Positions 36,319 to 45,265 are shown, counted from the stretch's first letter. The stretch: DNA of 64,000 bases from Streptomyces sp. NRRL F-525 (GCF_000716605.1 NZ_JNXE01000016.1:248001-312000); one strand, 5' to 3'. Program-made: numbers and translations. Notes: generated by a model from the sequence alone, not told the origin.

Positions 36319-37236
36319 CTAACCGGCCGCGCGCGCCCGCAGTGCGGCGACCACCCACGCGAACTCCGGCCGGTGCGCCGCCGCGGGCCCGCCACCCTTC
36401 ACCGTGGCCAGCAACTCCCGGTACCGGGCGAGCCGTTCGTTGGACGTCGACTCCATGCGTTCGAGTACGACGGCCGGGTCGCCGCCGTCGCCCAGCACCT
36501 CCCGCAGGATCGCGTCGGCCTCCGGCGACCCGGGGTCGATCCCCCGCTCCCTGGCCTCCGCGCCCAGCTGCACCAGCCGCATGGGAAACCAGGTGGACCG
36601 CCCGCGGACGGAGGCGCGCTCCTGGTCCGAGGCGTTGAACTCGACGGCCTTGCGCATCTGCGCCCGGAACTCCGGGTCCTGCACCATCTCCGCCAACTCC
36701 ACCCAGGCGTCGACCTGTTCGGGGGTCGGGTCGTCCGGCAGGTCCACCGCGATGGAGCGCATCCGCTCCTTGATGCAGGGATCGACGGCGTCGAGTTCGT
36801 GGAACAGCTCCTCCACGAACTCCTCCATGATCCGCCTGCGTTCGGCCGCCGACAGCCGTGCCAGCCTGTTCATCAGCGTCATCTCCTCCGCGGTCGAACC
36901 GCGTCTCGCGACGGTCGACAGCACCGCCCGGGTCACCCTCAGCGACCTGATCTGTGCGTCCAGCGCCACCACATGCGTGGCGGCCACCTCCGCGACGGTC
37001 GTCTCACCGGCCAGCACCTTGCGCACGGCGTCCAGACCGAGGCCCAACTCGCGCAGGGTACGGATCAGTTCGAGGCGGGCGGCGGACTCGGCGTCGTAGA
37101 GCCGGTAGCCGCCCGCGGAGCGGGTCACGGGGGTGAGGACGCCCTCGTCGGACCAGTAGCGGATGGTGCGCACGGTCAGTCCGGTGGACCTGGCCAGTTC
37201 CCCGATGGTGAGGAGTCCGGTGCCGTCGTCGATCAT
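36319..37236 (-). CDS. MerR-family regulator
   Basis: 305 residues. The N-terminal MerR helix-turn-helix is clear: LLTIGELARSTGLTVRTIRYWSDEGVL, then VTRSAGGYRLYDAESAARLELI, and RELGLGLDAVRKVLAGE. The remainder (about 100-305) is a long helical domain with no Cys-based metal site (LMNRLARLSAAERRRIMEEFVEELFHELD), so it is not a metal sensor; some streptomycete relatives bind drugs. It is divergent from a GNAT acetyltransferase gene with 57 bp between starts, so it probably regulates that gene and itself. Confidence 0.9.
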   Translation of the reverse strand: MIDDGTGLLTIGELARSTGLTVRTIRYWSDEGVLTPVTRSAGGYRLYDAESAARLELIRTLRELGLGLDAVRKVLAGETTVAEVAATHVVALDAQIRSLRVTRAVLSTVARRGSTAEEMTLMNRLARLSAAERRRIMEEFVEELFHELDAVDPCIKERMRSIAVDLPDDPTPEQVDAWVELAEMVQDPEFRAQMRKAVEFNASDQERASVRGRSTWFPMRLVQLGAEARERGIDPGSPEADAILREVLGDGGDPAVVLERMESTSNERLARYRELLATVKGGGPAAAHRPEFAWVVAALRARAAG

Positions 37237-37293
37237 GTCCTGAGTGTGGGCCTTCCAGTGGGTGGAGACTCAAGCGGCGCAAGGAGCTTGGCG

Positions 37294-37929
37294 ATGGAGA
37301 CTCTTCGGGACATTCTCGATGCGGTGGCCCGGGACGACATCCCGCCGCCCGACGGCCGCGTGACCGTCGTACCGCAGATGTCCGAACGGGACGCGGGGGT
37401 GCTCGCCTTCACCGCGCACGCCGTCGTCTTCATCGACGAGGACCCGCAGTGGGTCCACGACACCCTCTCGGCCGTCCCCTGCGACGCGCTCGCCGCGCCG
37501 ATGAACCCGTGGTTCCTGATGGCCCTCCTGGAGCGGACGGGCCGCCGGTCGGAGACGATCGACGCGATGCTGGTGGGCGCCCCGCTGCCGGGCGAACCCC
37601 CGCTCCCCCTCACGGAGATCACGGACGGCGACCATCCGCGCATCGTGTACGCCCGCGGCCGCCGCGACGACGTGCGCGCGTGGACGACGGAGGGTGGGGT
37701 GGTGGTGCTGGGCCGCGGGGTCGGCGGCCGGCTTGAGGTCTCCGTGGAGATCGACGAGGACGTACGACACCGGGGGCTGGGCCGCGCCCTGGTGGCGGCG
37801 GCCCGGCATCTCACCGCCGAGCCGCTGTGGGCGCAGGTCGCGCCGGGGAACGCCCGCAGCATGCGGGCGTTCCTGGCGGCGGGCTACCGTCCGGTGGGTT
37901 CGGAGGCGGTGCTGCTCAGCGCGCGATAG
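37294..37929 (+). CDS. GNAT-family N-acetyltransferase
   Basis: 211 residues from ATG 37294, which has AAGGAGCTTGGCG upstream; the open frame reaches far back through other genes but is not coding there. The C-terminal GNAT core is visible: LEVSVEIDEDVRHRGLGRAL with the acetyl-CoA pyrophosphate loop RHRGLGRAL, followed by QVAPGNARSMRAFLAAGYRPVG, the usual last helix and strand. The N-terminal half (LRDILDAVARDDIPP, LTFTAHAVVF-like region) is specific to this subgroup. The acceptor is unknown. The divergent MerR regulator may control it. Confidence 0.88.
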   Translation: METLRDILDAVARDDIPPPDGRVTVVPQMSERDAGVLAFTAHAVVFIDEDPQWVHDTLSAVPCDALAAPMNPWFLMALLERTGRRSETIDAMLVGAPLPGEPPLPLTEITDGDHPRIVYARGRRDDVRAWTTEGGVVVLGRGVGGRLEVSVEIDEDVRHRGLGRALVAAARHLTAEPLWAQVAPGNARSMRAFLAAGYRPVGSEAVLLSAR

Positions 37930-37958
37930 AGCCGCTGGACGTCAGTACGTGCTGAACG

Positions 37959-38558
37959 TCAGTGCCACGGGCGGTAGTTCGGGTTGCTCTCGCAGTCGCT
38001 CATGATCTCGACCTTGGTCTTCTTGTCGACCGGGCAGACGCCGATGATGTACTGCCGCTGGATCCCGCCGGGGAAGGCGACCTCGACCTGGTCGGCCCAC
38101 TTGTGGGTGTCGCCGATGGTCTTGTTGACGTCCACACCGCCCGGGGCGTCGATGTAGTAGTTGTAGCCCGACTTGTACCAGGTCTTGTACAGGTCGTGGT
38201 CGTACGTCGTCGAGACGTACGGCGAGGGCTGGTTGACCAGGACGTACTTCTCGACGTCGTACTGGCCGTTGACGACGTCCTTGGGGGCGAAGCCCTGGTC
38301 GAAGACGATCGCGGGGCCGCGGCTGTCGCTGCGGTAGAGGGTGCCGCAGCTGGTGCGCCAGACCGGGTCGGGGGTGATGCGGCTGATGTCCACGCGCTGG
38401 TCGACGGCGGCCATCGCGGGGTCGGCGACGACGGGACAGGCGGGCGCGGCGGCGCGGGCCGGGGTGTGGGCGGGGACGGTGGCGGCGGTGGTGGCGAAGA
38501 CGGCCGCGAGGGACAGGGCGGCGGCAACGGCTCGTCGCCACAGGTGAATCGTGATCAT
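37959..38558 (-). CDS. Secreted DNA ADP-ribosyltransferase of the scabin/ScARP (pierisin-like) group
   Basis: 199 residues from ATG 38558. A signal peptide (about 1-38, RRAVAAALSLAAVFATTAA) is followed by a compact mART domain. The three signature elements are present: Arg76 in GTLYRSDSRG, Ser116-Thr-Thr in PSPYVSTTYDHD, and the ARTT pair Gln157 and Glu159 in WADQVEVAFPGG. Gln-x-Glu is the guanine-specific type; scabin of S. scabies and ScARP (SCO5461) put ADP-ribose on guanine in DNA and nucleotides. Two Cys pairs (Cys41/Cys71, Cys175-region) could form disulfides. No immunity gene is obvious next to it. The gene stands alone on its strand. Confidence 0.9.
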   Translation of the reverse strand: MITIHLWRRAVAAALSLAAVFATTAATVPAHTPARAAAPACPVVADPAMAAVDQRVDISRITPDPVWRTSCGTLYRSDSRGPAIVFDQGFAPKDVVNGQYDVEKYVLVNQPSPYVSTTYDHDLYKTWYKSGYNYYIDAPGGVDVNKTIGDTHKWADQVEVAFPGGIQRQYIIGVCPVDKKTKVEIMSDCESNPNYRPWH

Positions 38559-38656
38559 GCAGGGCACGATCCCGGTTCTGCGGCGACGAGTCGCGGATCA
38601 TCACCCGTACGGGGGCGTGTCCAACTGACCGCATTTCAGTCGGTCTTCGGCCGGCC

Positions 38657-39835
38657 TCAGCGGAAGATGCCCGTGTGGCCCAGCGAGTAGCGGCCCGGCT
38701 GCGGGTACACGGCGAGACCGTGCGGGCCGCCGCCGACCTTGATGCGGGCGAGCTGGGTGCCGGTGCGGGTGTCGATGGCGTAGACCTCGGAGTTGTAGCG
38801 GCCGGAGAGCCACAGGACCTTGCCGTCGGCGGAGACGCCGCCCATGTCGGGGCTGCCGCCGTTGGGAAGGTGCCACTTCTTGGTGAGCTTGTTCTTGGTG
38901 AAGTCGAAGATGGAGATGGTGCCTTCACCGCGGTTGGAGATGTACATCTCGCGCGAGTCCCGGCTGATGTACAGACCGTGGCAGCCCTTGCCGGTGGGCA
39001 GGAAGTCCGGCTTGGCGAAGGTGTCGCCGTCGAGGACCCACATGCCGTTGGCCATCATGTCGGCGATGTAGAACTTCTTGCCGTCGGGCGAGATCTTGAC
39101 GTCCTGCGGCATCGAACCGTGGAACGGCAGTTTCTGCTGCCCGACGACCTTCATCTTCTCGGTGTCGACCTTGAGCAGTTCGCCGCTGAACTCGCAGGAG
39201 ACGATGAAGTACCGCCCGTCCGGCGAGAAGTCGGCGTGGTTGACGCCGTAGCAGCCGACGTGGACCGCCTTCACCGTCTTCATCGTGTGCGCGTCCCGGA
39301 ACACCAGCTGCCGGTCCAGCGAGGCCATCACGATCGCGTACTTGCCGTTGGGCGTGAAGTACAGGTTGTACGGGTCGTGCACGTCAACGGGCCTGCCCGC
39401 CTTGCCCGTTCGCGGGTCGATCGGGGTGAGGGTGTTGCCCCGGTCGTTGTTGACCCACAGCGTCTTCAAGTCCCAGGAGGGGACGACGTGTTGGGGCTGG
39501 ACGCCGACCGGGATCGTCTCGATGACCTTGTACGTCTTCGGGTCGATCACCGAGACGGTGTTGGAGTTGGTGTTGGGGACGTAGACCCGGGACGGGAAGT
39601 CCCGCACCACCGGGGAGAGTTGGTTGGGCCGGTCGGCCGCGTACACGTCGGCCGGGTTCAGCACCGGCGGCATACCGGGCAGCGCCCGCGCGACCTGCGC
39701 CTTCTTCTGCTGCTGCGGCTGGAGCGCGGCCTTGGTGCCGAGGGCCTCGTCGGCGTGGTCCTGCGAGCCGCAGCCGGCGAGGGCGGCCAGCGCGATCCCG
39801 GCGACGAGGGCGCGGGTGAGGGGGATGTGTCGCAT
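38657..39835 (-). CDS. YVTN-repeat beta-propeller lipoprotein
   Basis: 392 residues from ATG 39835. Lipobox LAALAGC (Cys22) marks it as a lipid-anchored surface protein. After a Gln-rich spacer (QPQQQKKAQ) come about seven propeller blades with repeated motifs such as SRVYVPNTNSNTVSVIDPKT, KTLWVNNDRGNTLTPIDP, KKFYIADMMANGMWVLDGDT and REMYISNRGEGTISIFDF. Propellers of this type bind proteins or sugars rather than act as enzymes. Its ATG overlaps the stop of the polysaccharide deacetylase-like gene by one base, so the two secreted proteins are made together. Role at the cell surface unknown. Confidence 0.9.
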   Translation of the reverse strand: MRHIPLTRALVAGIALAALAGCGSQDHADEALGTKAALQPQQQKKAQVARALPGMPPVLNPADVYAADRPNQLSPVVRDFPSRVYVPNTNSNTVSVIDPKTYKVIETIPVGVQPQHVVPSWDLKTLWVNNDRGNTLTPIDPRTGKAGRPVDVHDPYNLYFTPNGKYAIVMASLDRQLVFRDAHTMKTVKAVHVGCYGVNHADFSPDGRYFIVSCEFSGELLKVDTEKMKVVGQQKLPFHGSMPQDVKISPDGKKFYIADMMANGMWVLDGDTFAKPDFLPTGKGCHGLYISRDSREMYISNRGEGTISIFDFTKNKLTKKWHLPNGGSPDMGGVSADGKVLWLSGRYNSEVYAIDTRTGTQLARIKVGGGPHGLAVYPQPGRYSLGHTGIFR

Positions 39836-40626
39836 CAGCTCAGCAGCTCCGTGGTCGTCACCGCGCGCAGTCCGCGGCGGTGGAGTTCTTCCAGTACGGC
39901 GGGGAGCGCGGCGACCGTGTCGGCGTACCCGAAGTGCATGCTGACGACCGACCCGTTCCGGACCTCGGCGAGCACCTTGCGGGTGACGGCGGGGGCGCCG
40001 GGCGCGGTGAAGTCGAGGGAGTCGACGTCGTAGGACAGCACGTGCGGGTAGCCCACGCGGTGGGCCAGGCGCTGGACGAGCGGGGACGCGGCCGGGGCGC
40101 GCGAGGGCCTGAACCAGGTGCCGATCGAGCCGGTGAGCCGCTTGAGGCGGTCCGCGCAACCGGTGATCTCGGCCAGCGCGTCGGCCTCGGACAGGGTGTT
40201 GACGGCGATGTGCCGCTGGGTGTGGTTGCCCAGGTCGTGGCCGCCGTCGAGGATGCGGCGGGCCATCTCGGGGTGGGTGTCGAGCCAGGTCCCGACGGCG
40301 AGGACGGTGACGTGGGCGCCGTGTTTCTCCGCCTCGGCGAGAAGGGCGGTGGCGATCTTGGGGTCGCCCTGGCCGTGGAAGGTGAGCGCGACGGCGGGAC
40401 GGTCGCGGGGTCCGTGGGTGATCTGCGCGGGCTGGTGGGGGAAGGCGCGGGGGGCGGGTGCGGTGAGCGGCGTCGCCTTGGCGGCGGGGGCCGGTCCGCT
40501 GGCGGGGGCGGCGGGGGATGCGGTGGAGCCGGTCGTGGCACATCCGGCGGCGAGAGCGCCCCCGGCGACAAGCCCGGCACCCGCACGCAACGCCGTACGG
40601 CGGTCGGTCGTGGTCACCCGCCCCAT
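39835..40626 (-). CDS. Polysaccharide deacetylase-like protein lacking the catalytic Asp
   Basis: 263 residues. A twin-arginine-like and lipobox signal (DRRTALRAGAGLVAG, ending ALAAGC) is followed by a Pro/Ala linker, then a NodB homology domain. Motif 1, normally TFDDG, reads ALTFHGQGDP, so the catalytic base and first metal Asp are missing. Motif 2, GNHTQRH, keeps both His. Later motifs are WFRPSRAP and SYDVDSLDF. The enzyme may be catalytically weak, altered, or a binding protein. It is coupled to the propeller lipoprotein downstream. ATG 40626 is used; GTG 40617 is an alternative. Confidence 0.84.
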   Translation of the reverse strand: MGRVTTTDRRTALRAGAGLVAGGALAAGCATTGSTASPAAPASGPAPAAKATPLTAPAPRAFPHQPAQITHGPRDRPAVALTFHGQGDPKIATALLAEAEKHGAHVTVLAVGTWLDTHPEMARRILDGGHDLGNHTQRHIAVNTLSEADALAEITGCADRLKRLTGSIGTWFRPSRAPAASPLVQRLAHRVGYPHVLSYDVDSLDFTAPGAPAVTRKVLAEVRNGSVVSMHFGYADTVAALPAVLEELHRRGLRAVTTTELLS

Positions 40627-40747
40627 TTAAGGGGCGCCGAGTAAGAAACCGGGGCATTAACCCGTTCGGGGGACCCGCCCGGGTCGCGCCGAGAACGAAG
40701 GTTCACAACAGGGGCCGCACCAGTCAACTCCGGTCCGACGATGCCTT

Positions 40748-40805
40748 AAAGGGGCGCGGGGAACTGCGCGCCCAGCCACAGCGGACCCGCAGACAACCGA
40801 CAACC
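40748..40805 (+). repeat. Dispersed GC-rich intergenic repeat, copy B
   Basis: AAAGGGGCGCGGGGAACTGC at 40748-40767 then GCGCCCAGCCAC and a tail CGGACCCGCAGACAACCGAC. Same family as the copies at 2090, 53927 and 56629-56716. It lies between two genes on the minus strand, 27 bp after the end of the anti-sigma-like gene. Confidence 0.85.
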
Positions 40806-40831
40806 TGCCCCGGCATCCACAACAGTTCCGC

Positions 40832-41440
40832 TCAACGATCAGACACGCGCATCTCGAACCACGTCGTCTTCCCACGCGGCAACAGATCGACACCCCACCG
40901 ATCGGAAAGCTTGTCGACGAGGAACAACCCCCGCCCACTCAGATCCATCTCCTGAACCGGCATCAGACACGGCAACCCACGCGAGGGATCACGAACCTCA
41001 ACCCGGATCCACCCCCGCCGCCGCTTCATCCGCAGCCCGAACACCCGCGCCCCGGTATGCCGCACGGCATTCCCGACAAGCTCCGAGACAAGTAAAACGG
41101 CGTCCTCCGTCAGCTTCGGACTGAGCCCCCAGTGCCGCAGAACGACGATCTGGGTGAGCCGACGGGCCGTCGCCGCGGACTCCGGACGGGACGGGAGCGG
41201 AACCTCCGCCTCCGTCGGATTGCCGAACAACTCGATCGCCTTGAGCGCCCGCTCGTCCTCGACCGCAGGCGACCAGCGCGCCGCGGTCGCACGGCCTTGT
41301 CCCCGCGGCTGTCCGATACCTTCCAGCCCCGCCATGCGTCCATCATGGCCGCCCCGAACGGGCTCCGGGGCGGTTCCGGAGGAATACGCCCCCCGGAAGC
41401 CCCCGTTCCGCGACATCCGATTGGCATGTGCCACTGTCAT
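40832..41440 (-). CDS. Anti-sigma-like ATP-binding protein (HATPase_c, RsbW/SpoIIAB type)
   Basis: About 202 residues. A single GHKL ATPase domain occupies the second half: LTEDAVLLVSELVGNAVRHTGARVF is the N box and ending helix, VEVRDPSRGLPCL is G1, and DLSGRGLFLVDKLSDRWGVD is G2 plus the Arg/Trp tail typical of streptomycete regulatory ATPases. The start is uncertain: ATG 41440 is used because the N-terminal extension (MSRNGGF to ERALKAIELFG) looks conserved in memory; ATG 41335 would give a 167-residue form. These proteins bind sigma factors or anti-anti-sigma partners or act as serine kinases. No partner gene lies beside it. Confidence 0.85.
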   Translation of the reverse strand: MTVAHANRMSRNGGFRGAYSSGTAPEPVRGGHDGRMAGLEGIGQPRGQGRATAARWSPAVEDERALKAIELFGNPTEAEVPLPSRPESAATARRLTQIVVLRHWGLSPKLTEDAVLLVSELVGNAVRHTGARVFGLRMKRRRGWIRVEVRDPSRGLPCLMPVQEMDLSGRGLFLVDKLSDRWGVDLLPRGKTTWFEMRVSDR

Positions 41441-41620
41441 TTCAGGGCCAGCCACAGCCCCTCCGACCTGCGGTGAAGGCTCTGTTGGAGGCAATCGACA
41501 GGCTCCCTCGACAAGGCAGGCTTAAGGTCACGTTAAGGTTCCCATAAACCGCCCCGCCGAGGGACCTGTATGAGACATCACGTCAATTGCAAGTGGTTGA
41601 GCGGTATTTGACGGTCCGGT

Positions 41621-42388
41621 TCACTGGAACTTCGCCTTGCCGGGACCCTCTTCGACGAAGCTGCGCATCCCCCGCTCACGGTCCTCGGTCGCGAACAGCC
41701 CCGCGAACCACGTGCGTTCGACCGCCAGCCCCGTCTCGATGTCCGTCTCCAACCCGGTGTCGATCGCTTCCTTCGCCGCACGCAACGCAATCGCCGGACC
41801 CTGCGCCAACTTCGCCGCCCACGCATGCGCTTCGGTGAACACCTCGGCGGCCGGGGCGAGTCGGTCCACCAGCCCCAGCGCCAGAGCCTCATCGGCCTTG
41901 ACCATCCGACCCGTGAAGATCAGATCCTTCGCCTTCGACGGACCGATCAGCCGCGCCAGCCGCTGCGTCCCACCCGCACCCGGAATCAACCCGAGCAGGA
42001 TCTCCGGCTGCCCCAACTTCGCGTTGTCGGCGGCAATACGGAAGTCCGCGCACAACGCCAACTCACAACCCCCGCCGAGCGCATAGCCCGTGATCGCCGC
42101 AACCACCGGCTTCGGAATCCGGGCCACCGCCGTGAACGACTCCTGCAACGCCCGCGACCGCACGACCATCCCCGCATGGTCCATCCGCTGCATCTCCTTG
42201 ATGTCCGCACCCGCCGCGAACACCTTCTCCCCGCCGTAGATCACCACGGCCCGCACGTCGTCGCGCCGCGAGGCCTCCTCGGCGAGTTCCTTGAGGCGGT
42301 CCTGGGTGGCGACGTCCAGCGCGTTCATCGGCGGGCGGTCGAGGCGGATGGTGCCGACGCCCTCGGCGACTTCGAGATTCACGGTCAT
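41621..42388 (-). CDS. Enoyl-CoA hydratase/isomerase
   Basis: 255-residue crotonase-fold enzyme adding water to trans-2-enoyl-CoA in fatty acid oxidation (EC 4.2.1.17 by family). The oxyanion-hole segments are FAAGADIKEMQRMD and ITGYALGGGCELALCADFRIA, and both catalytic acids lie in the expected places: Glu in LGQPEILLGLIPGAGGTQRL and the Glu of GGGCELAL. Length is standard. Genes on either side are unrelated, so the pathway is not shown by context. It may serve general beta-oxidation or a catabolic side branch. Confidence 0.95.
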   Translation of the reverse strand: MTVNLEVAEGVGTIRLDRPPMNALDVATQDRLKELAEEASRRDDVRAVVIYGGEKVFAAGADIKEMQRMDHAGMVVRSRALQESFTAVARIPKPVVAAITGYALGGGCELALCADFRIAADNAKLGQPEILLGLIPGAGGTQRLARLIGPSKAKDLIFTGRMVKADEALALGLVDRLAPAAEVFTEAHAWAAKLAQGPAIALRAAKEAIDTGLETDIETGLAVERTWFAGLFATEDRERGMRSFVEEGPGKAKFQ

Positions 42389-42417
42389 GCCGGCAGGTTA
42401 ACGCGCGCTAACGACAA

Positions 42418-42452
42418 CGGGCCCGGTGCTGTGTGTCACAGCACCGGGCCCG
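42418..42452. terminator. Long perfect hairpin between enoyl-CoA hydratase and L,D-transpeptidase
   Basis: CGGGCCCGGTGCTGTG (42418-42433) pairs with CACAGCACCGGGCCCG (42437-42452), a 16-bp perfect stem with the loop TGT. It starts 16 bp after the stop of the transpeptidase gene ending at 42469 on the minus strand and should end its transcription before the hydratase promoter. Confidence 0.88.
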
Positions 42453-42468
42453 TACGTCAACTAACCGC

Positions 42469-43713
42469 TTACGCCTTCCACTTCGCCCACGACATGTTCC
42501 AGCCGTTGAGCCCGTTGTCCGGTGCCACGGTCGCGTCGTTGGAGTTCTTGACGACCACGACGTCACCGAGGATCGAGTGGTTGAAGAACCACGCGGCCGG
42601 GACGGTCTTGCTGTAACCGCCCTTGACGTCCTGGAGGCCTATGCAGCCGTGGCTCGCGTTGTAGTTGCCGAAGGCGCCGCCGCCCCAGTAGTTGCCGTGC
42701 ACGAAGGTGCCGGAGTCGGTCAGGCGGGTGGCGTGCGGGACGTCCTTGATGTCGTACTCGCCGCCGTAGCCGACCGTCTCACCGTTCATCCGGGTCACTT
42801 CGAGCTTCTCGCTCATGACCATCTGGCCGTTCCAGGTGTCGTAGCCGGGCTTGCCGGTCGTGACCGGGATGGTCCTGATGGTCTTGCCGTCCTGGGTGAC
42901 CTTCATCGTGTGCTTCTTGGCGTCGACGATGGAGACCTGGTTGCGGCCGACGGTGAACTTGACCGTCTTGGTCTGCTTGCCGTAAACGCCCGAACGGCCT
43001 TCGACTCCGTCGAGGTTGAGCTTGATCGTGACCTTGGTGCCGGACTTCCAGTAGTTCTCCGGGCGGAAGTCGAGGCGGTCGTTGCCGAACCAGTGGCCCT
43101 CGACGTCGACGGCCGGCGAGGTCGTGATGCTGATGGCCTTCTTCACGTCCTCGGGGTGTGTGATGCCCCGGGTGAAGCGGATGGAGAACGGCATGCCGAC
43201 GCCGACCGTCGAGCCGTCCTCGGGGGTGAAGTAGCCGACGAAGGTGTTCTTCGGGGTCAGCGTGGTGAAGCTGGAGTCCTCGGCGGCGACCCGGCCGTCG
43301 GAGTCCTTGGCGACCGCGTGCACGGTGTACTTGGTGGCGGCGGCCAGGTGCGTCGCCGGCGTCCAGCTCGCGCCGCCGCCGGTGATCGCGCCGGAGACCT
43401 TGGCGCCGTCGGCGTCCTTGACCTCGACCTCGGTCAACTTGCCCTTCGCGGCGCTGATCTTGAGGGCGCCGCTGGTGTCGACGGACTTCGAGCCGTTCTT
43501 CGGGGCGATGGTGACGACCGCCTGCGACTGCTTGGTCTCGGCGGTGTCCGAGCCCTTGGCCTTGCCGTCGCCCGAGGCGGACCCGGAGTTGGAGCCGCCG
43601 CCTCCGCACGCGGTCACGGCGAGCAGCAGCACGCCGAGGATCAGCGCCAGCAGCCCCTTGTTTCTCCGGCCGCGCGCGTCAACCGACGCCCCCGATATCG
43701 GTCGCACGTTCAA
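42469..43713 (-). CDS. L,D-transpeptidase lipoprotein
   Basis: 414 residues from TTG 43713, chosen for the GAGGGGAGAAAGTC just upstream; GTG 43707 is an alternative. Lipobox LLLAVTAC near residue 35 precedes a Gly/Ser linker. Two immunoglobulin-like domains follow (about 60-270), then the YkuD catalytic domain with HGNYWGGGAFGNYNASHGCIGL, where His and Cys of SHGC form the active site. Such Ldt enzymes make 3-3 cross-links in peptidoglycan and resist most beta-lactams. A paralogue lies next to it on the same strand, 168 bp upstream. Enzyme family is clear; the cell stage in which it acts is not. Confidence 0.93.
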   Translation of the reverse strand: MNVRPISGASVDARGRRNKGLLALILGVLLLAVTACGGGGSNSGSASGDGKAKGSDTAETKQSQAVVTIAPKNGSKSVDTSGALKISAAKGKLTEVEVKDADGAKVSGAITGGGASWTPATHLAAATKYTVHAVAKDSDGRVAAEDSSFTTLTPKNTFVGYFTPEDGSTVGVGMPFSIRFTRGITHPEDVKKAISITTSPAVDVEGHWFGNDRLDFRPENYWKSGTKVTIKLNLDGVEGRSGVYGKQTKTVKFTVGRNQVSIVDAKKHTMKVTQDGKTIRTIPVTTGKPGYDTWNGQMVMSEKLEVTRMNGETVGYGGEYDIKDVPHATRLTDSGTFVHGNYWGGGAFGNYNASHGCIGLQDVKGGYSKTVPAAWFFNHSILGDVVVVKNSNDATVAPDNGLNGWNMSWAKWKA

Positions 43714-43861
43714 GACTTTCTCCCCTCGCCGGGCCCGGTCAGGCCCGCACCCCTTCGCGCATCTGACGTGCACGTCCGCGCATATTAACCGCCAGGATTT
43801 GAGCTTCATGTCAGGCGAATGTCACCGTTCGGTCGCAACTTCAACTGCCGCCTGACACAGG

Positions 43862-43882
43862 GACCCGACCCCTTCTCGGGTC
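43862..43882 (-). terminator. Hairpin at the end of the second L,D-transpeptidase gene
   Basis: GACCCGA (43862-43868) pairs with TCGGGTC (43876-43882), loop CCCCTTC; the right arm covers the stop of the gene that ends at 43881. It may separate the two paralogues, which would then be independently expressed. Confidence 0.55.
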
Positions 43883-45113
43883 ACCTCAGCGCACTGCCCG
43901 CCTTCCACTCCTTCCAACCCATGTTCCACCCGCCGAGGCCGTTGTCCGGAGCGACCTGTTTGTCGTCGCTGTTCACGACCTCGACGACGTCCCCGACGAT
44001 GCTGCGGTCGAAGAACCACCCGGCCGGGGTGTCCGAGCTGCCGCCCTTGACGTCCCTCAACCCCACGCATCCGTGGCTGACGTTGACGTGTCCGGGGGCG
44101 GACGGCGCCCAGTAGTTGCCGTGCAGGAAGGTGCCGGAGTCGGTGAGCTTCATGGCGTGCGGGACGTCGGGGATGTCGTACTCACCGCCGAAGCCGACCG
44201 TACGGCTGTTCATACGGGTCACCTCCAGCATCTCCATGACCACCATTTTCCCGTTGTACGTGGTCTTCCCGGGGGCACCGGCCGTGATCGGGACGGTGGC
44301 CAGCAGGTCGCCGTCGCGCCGTACCTCCATCGTGTGCTTGGCGGCGTCGACGAGGGAGACCTGGCTGCGGCCGACGGTGAAGGCGAACGTCTTGTACTGG
44401 AGGCCGTAGACGCCCTTCGCGCCTTCCACGTCCCGCAGGCGCAGGGAGACGGTGACCTGGGTGCCGGGTTTCCAGTACGCCTCGGGGCGGAAGTCCAGGC
44501 GGGCCTTGCCGAACCAGTGCGGGCGGATCTCGACGGCCGGCTTCGCGGTGACGTGGATCGCGCGCTCGACGGCGGCCCGGTTCTCGATCTCCCGGTTGAA
44601 GCCGAGGGAGACGATCATCCCGGTGCCGACGGTGGCGCGGTTCTCCGGGGCGACGTAGGCGATGAACCGCTCGTCGGGGACGTAGGTCGTGAACGTGGTG
44701 TGCCGGGCGGAGCGGCGGCCGTGGCCGTCGAGGGCGACCGCGTCGACGGTGTACTCGGCGGCGAGCGCGAGCTTCCCGTCCTCGGGTTCCCAGCGCAGTC
44801 CGTCGTCGGAGATGTGGCCGGGGACCGGGCTGTCCTGGGCGTCCTGCTCCTTGACTACCTGCACGGACTCCAGGCGTCCGCTGGGCACCCGGACCACGAG
44901 CCGCTGGTCGGGTTTGACTCCCTTGCTGGCGTCGTCGGGCGAGATCCGGATCACATCCTCGGGCGACGGCGCCTTGCCGAAGAGCTCGTCGATACCGCCC
45001 CCGCCCGAGCCGTCCGAAGTACAGCCGGTGGCTCCGGCCAGCAGTCCTGCCCATGTCAGTACGGCGGCCAGTGCGACCCCCGCGCGTCGCGCGCGTCCTT
45101 GTGCATGCCTCAC
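43881..45113 (-). CDS. L,D-transpeptidase lipoprotein, second paralogue
   Basis: 410 residues from GTG 45113. N-terminal Arg-rich signal with lipobox LLAGATGC near residue 30, then IDELFGKAPSPEDVIRISPDD, two Ig-like domains, and the YkuD domain with HGNYWAPSAPGHVNVSHGCVGL containing the catalytic His and Cys. It shares the layout, the LTDSGTF strand and the GWNMGWKEWKAG end with the copy at 42469-43713, so both come from one duplication. Tandem Ldts may differ in timing or in acceptor strands. Upstream is a divergent glycogen debranching gene. Confidence 0.93.
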   Translation of the reverse strand: MRHAQGRARRAGVALAAVLTWAGLLAGATGCTSDGSGGGGIDELFGKAPSPEDVIRISPDDASKGVKPDQRLVVRVPSGRLESVQVVKEQDAQDSPVPGHISDDGLRWEPEDGKLALAAEYTVDAVALDGHGRRSARHTTFTTYVPDERFIAYVAPENRATVGTGMIVSLGFNREIENRAAVERAIHVTAKPAVEIRPHWFGKARLDFRPEAYWKPGTQVTVSLRLRDVEGAKGVYGLQYKTFAFTVGRSQVSLVDAAKHTMEVRRDGDLLATVPITAGAPGKTTYNGKMVVMEMLEVTRMNSRTVGFGGEYDIPDVPHAMKLTDSGTFLHGNYWAPSAPGHVNVSHGCVGLRDVKGGSSDTPAGWFFDRSIVGDVVEVVNSDDKQVAPDNGLGGWNMGWKEWKAGSALR

Positions 45114-45265
45114 GGGGTGCCCAACGAGCGGGCCCGCCTCAGGGAAACGTGAGTGCGACCCAAGCTCTGGGCAGAACAGTGGGGAGAACGACATGACAGA
45201 CGTGCGCGGCCGGGACGCCGTACGCCCTTCACCTCGTCGTTCCATGAGCCGCGGGAGGCCGGACG

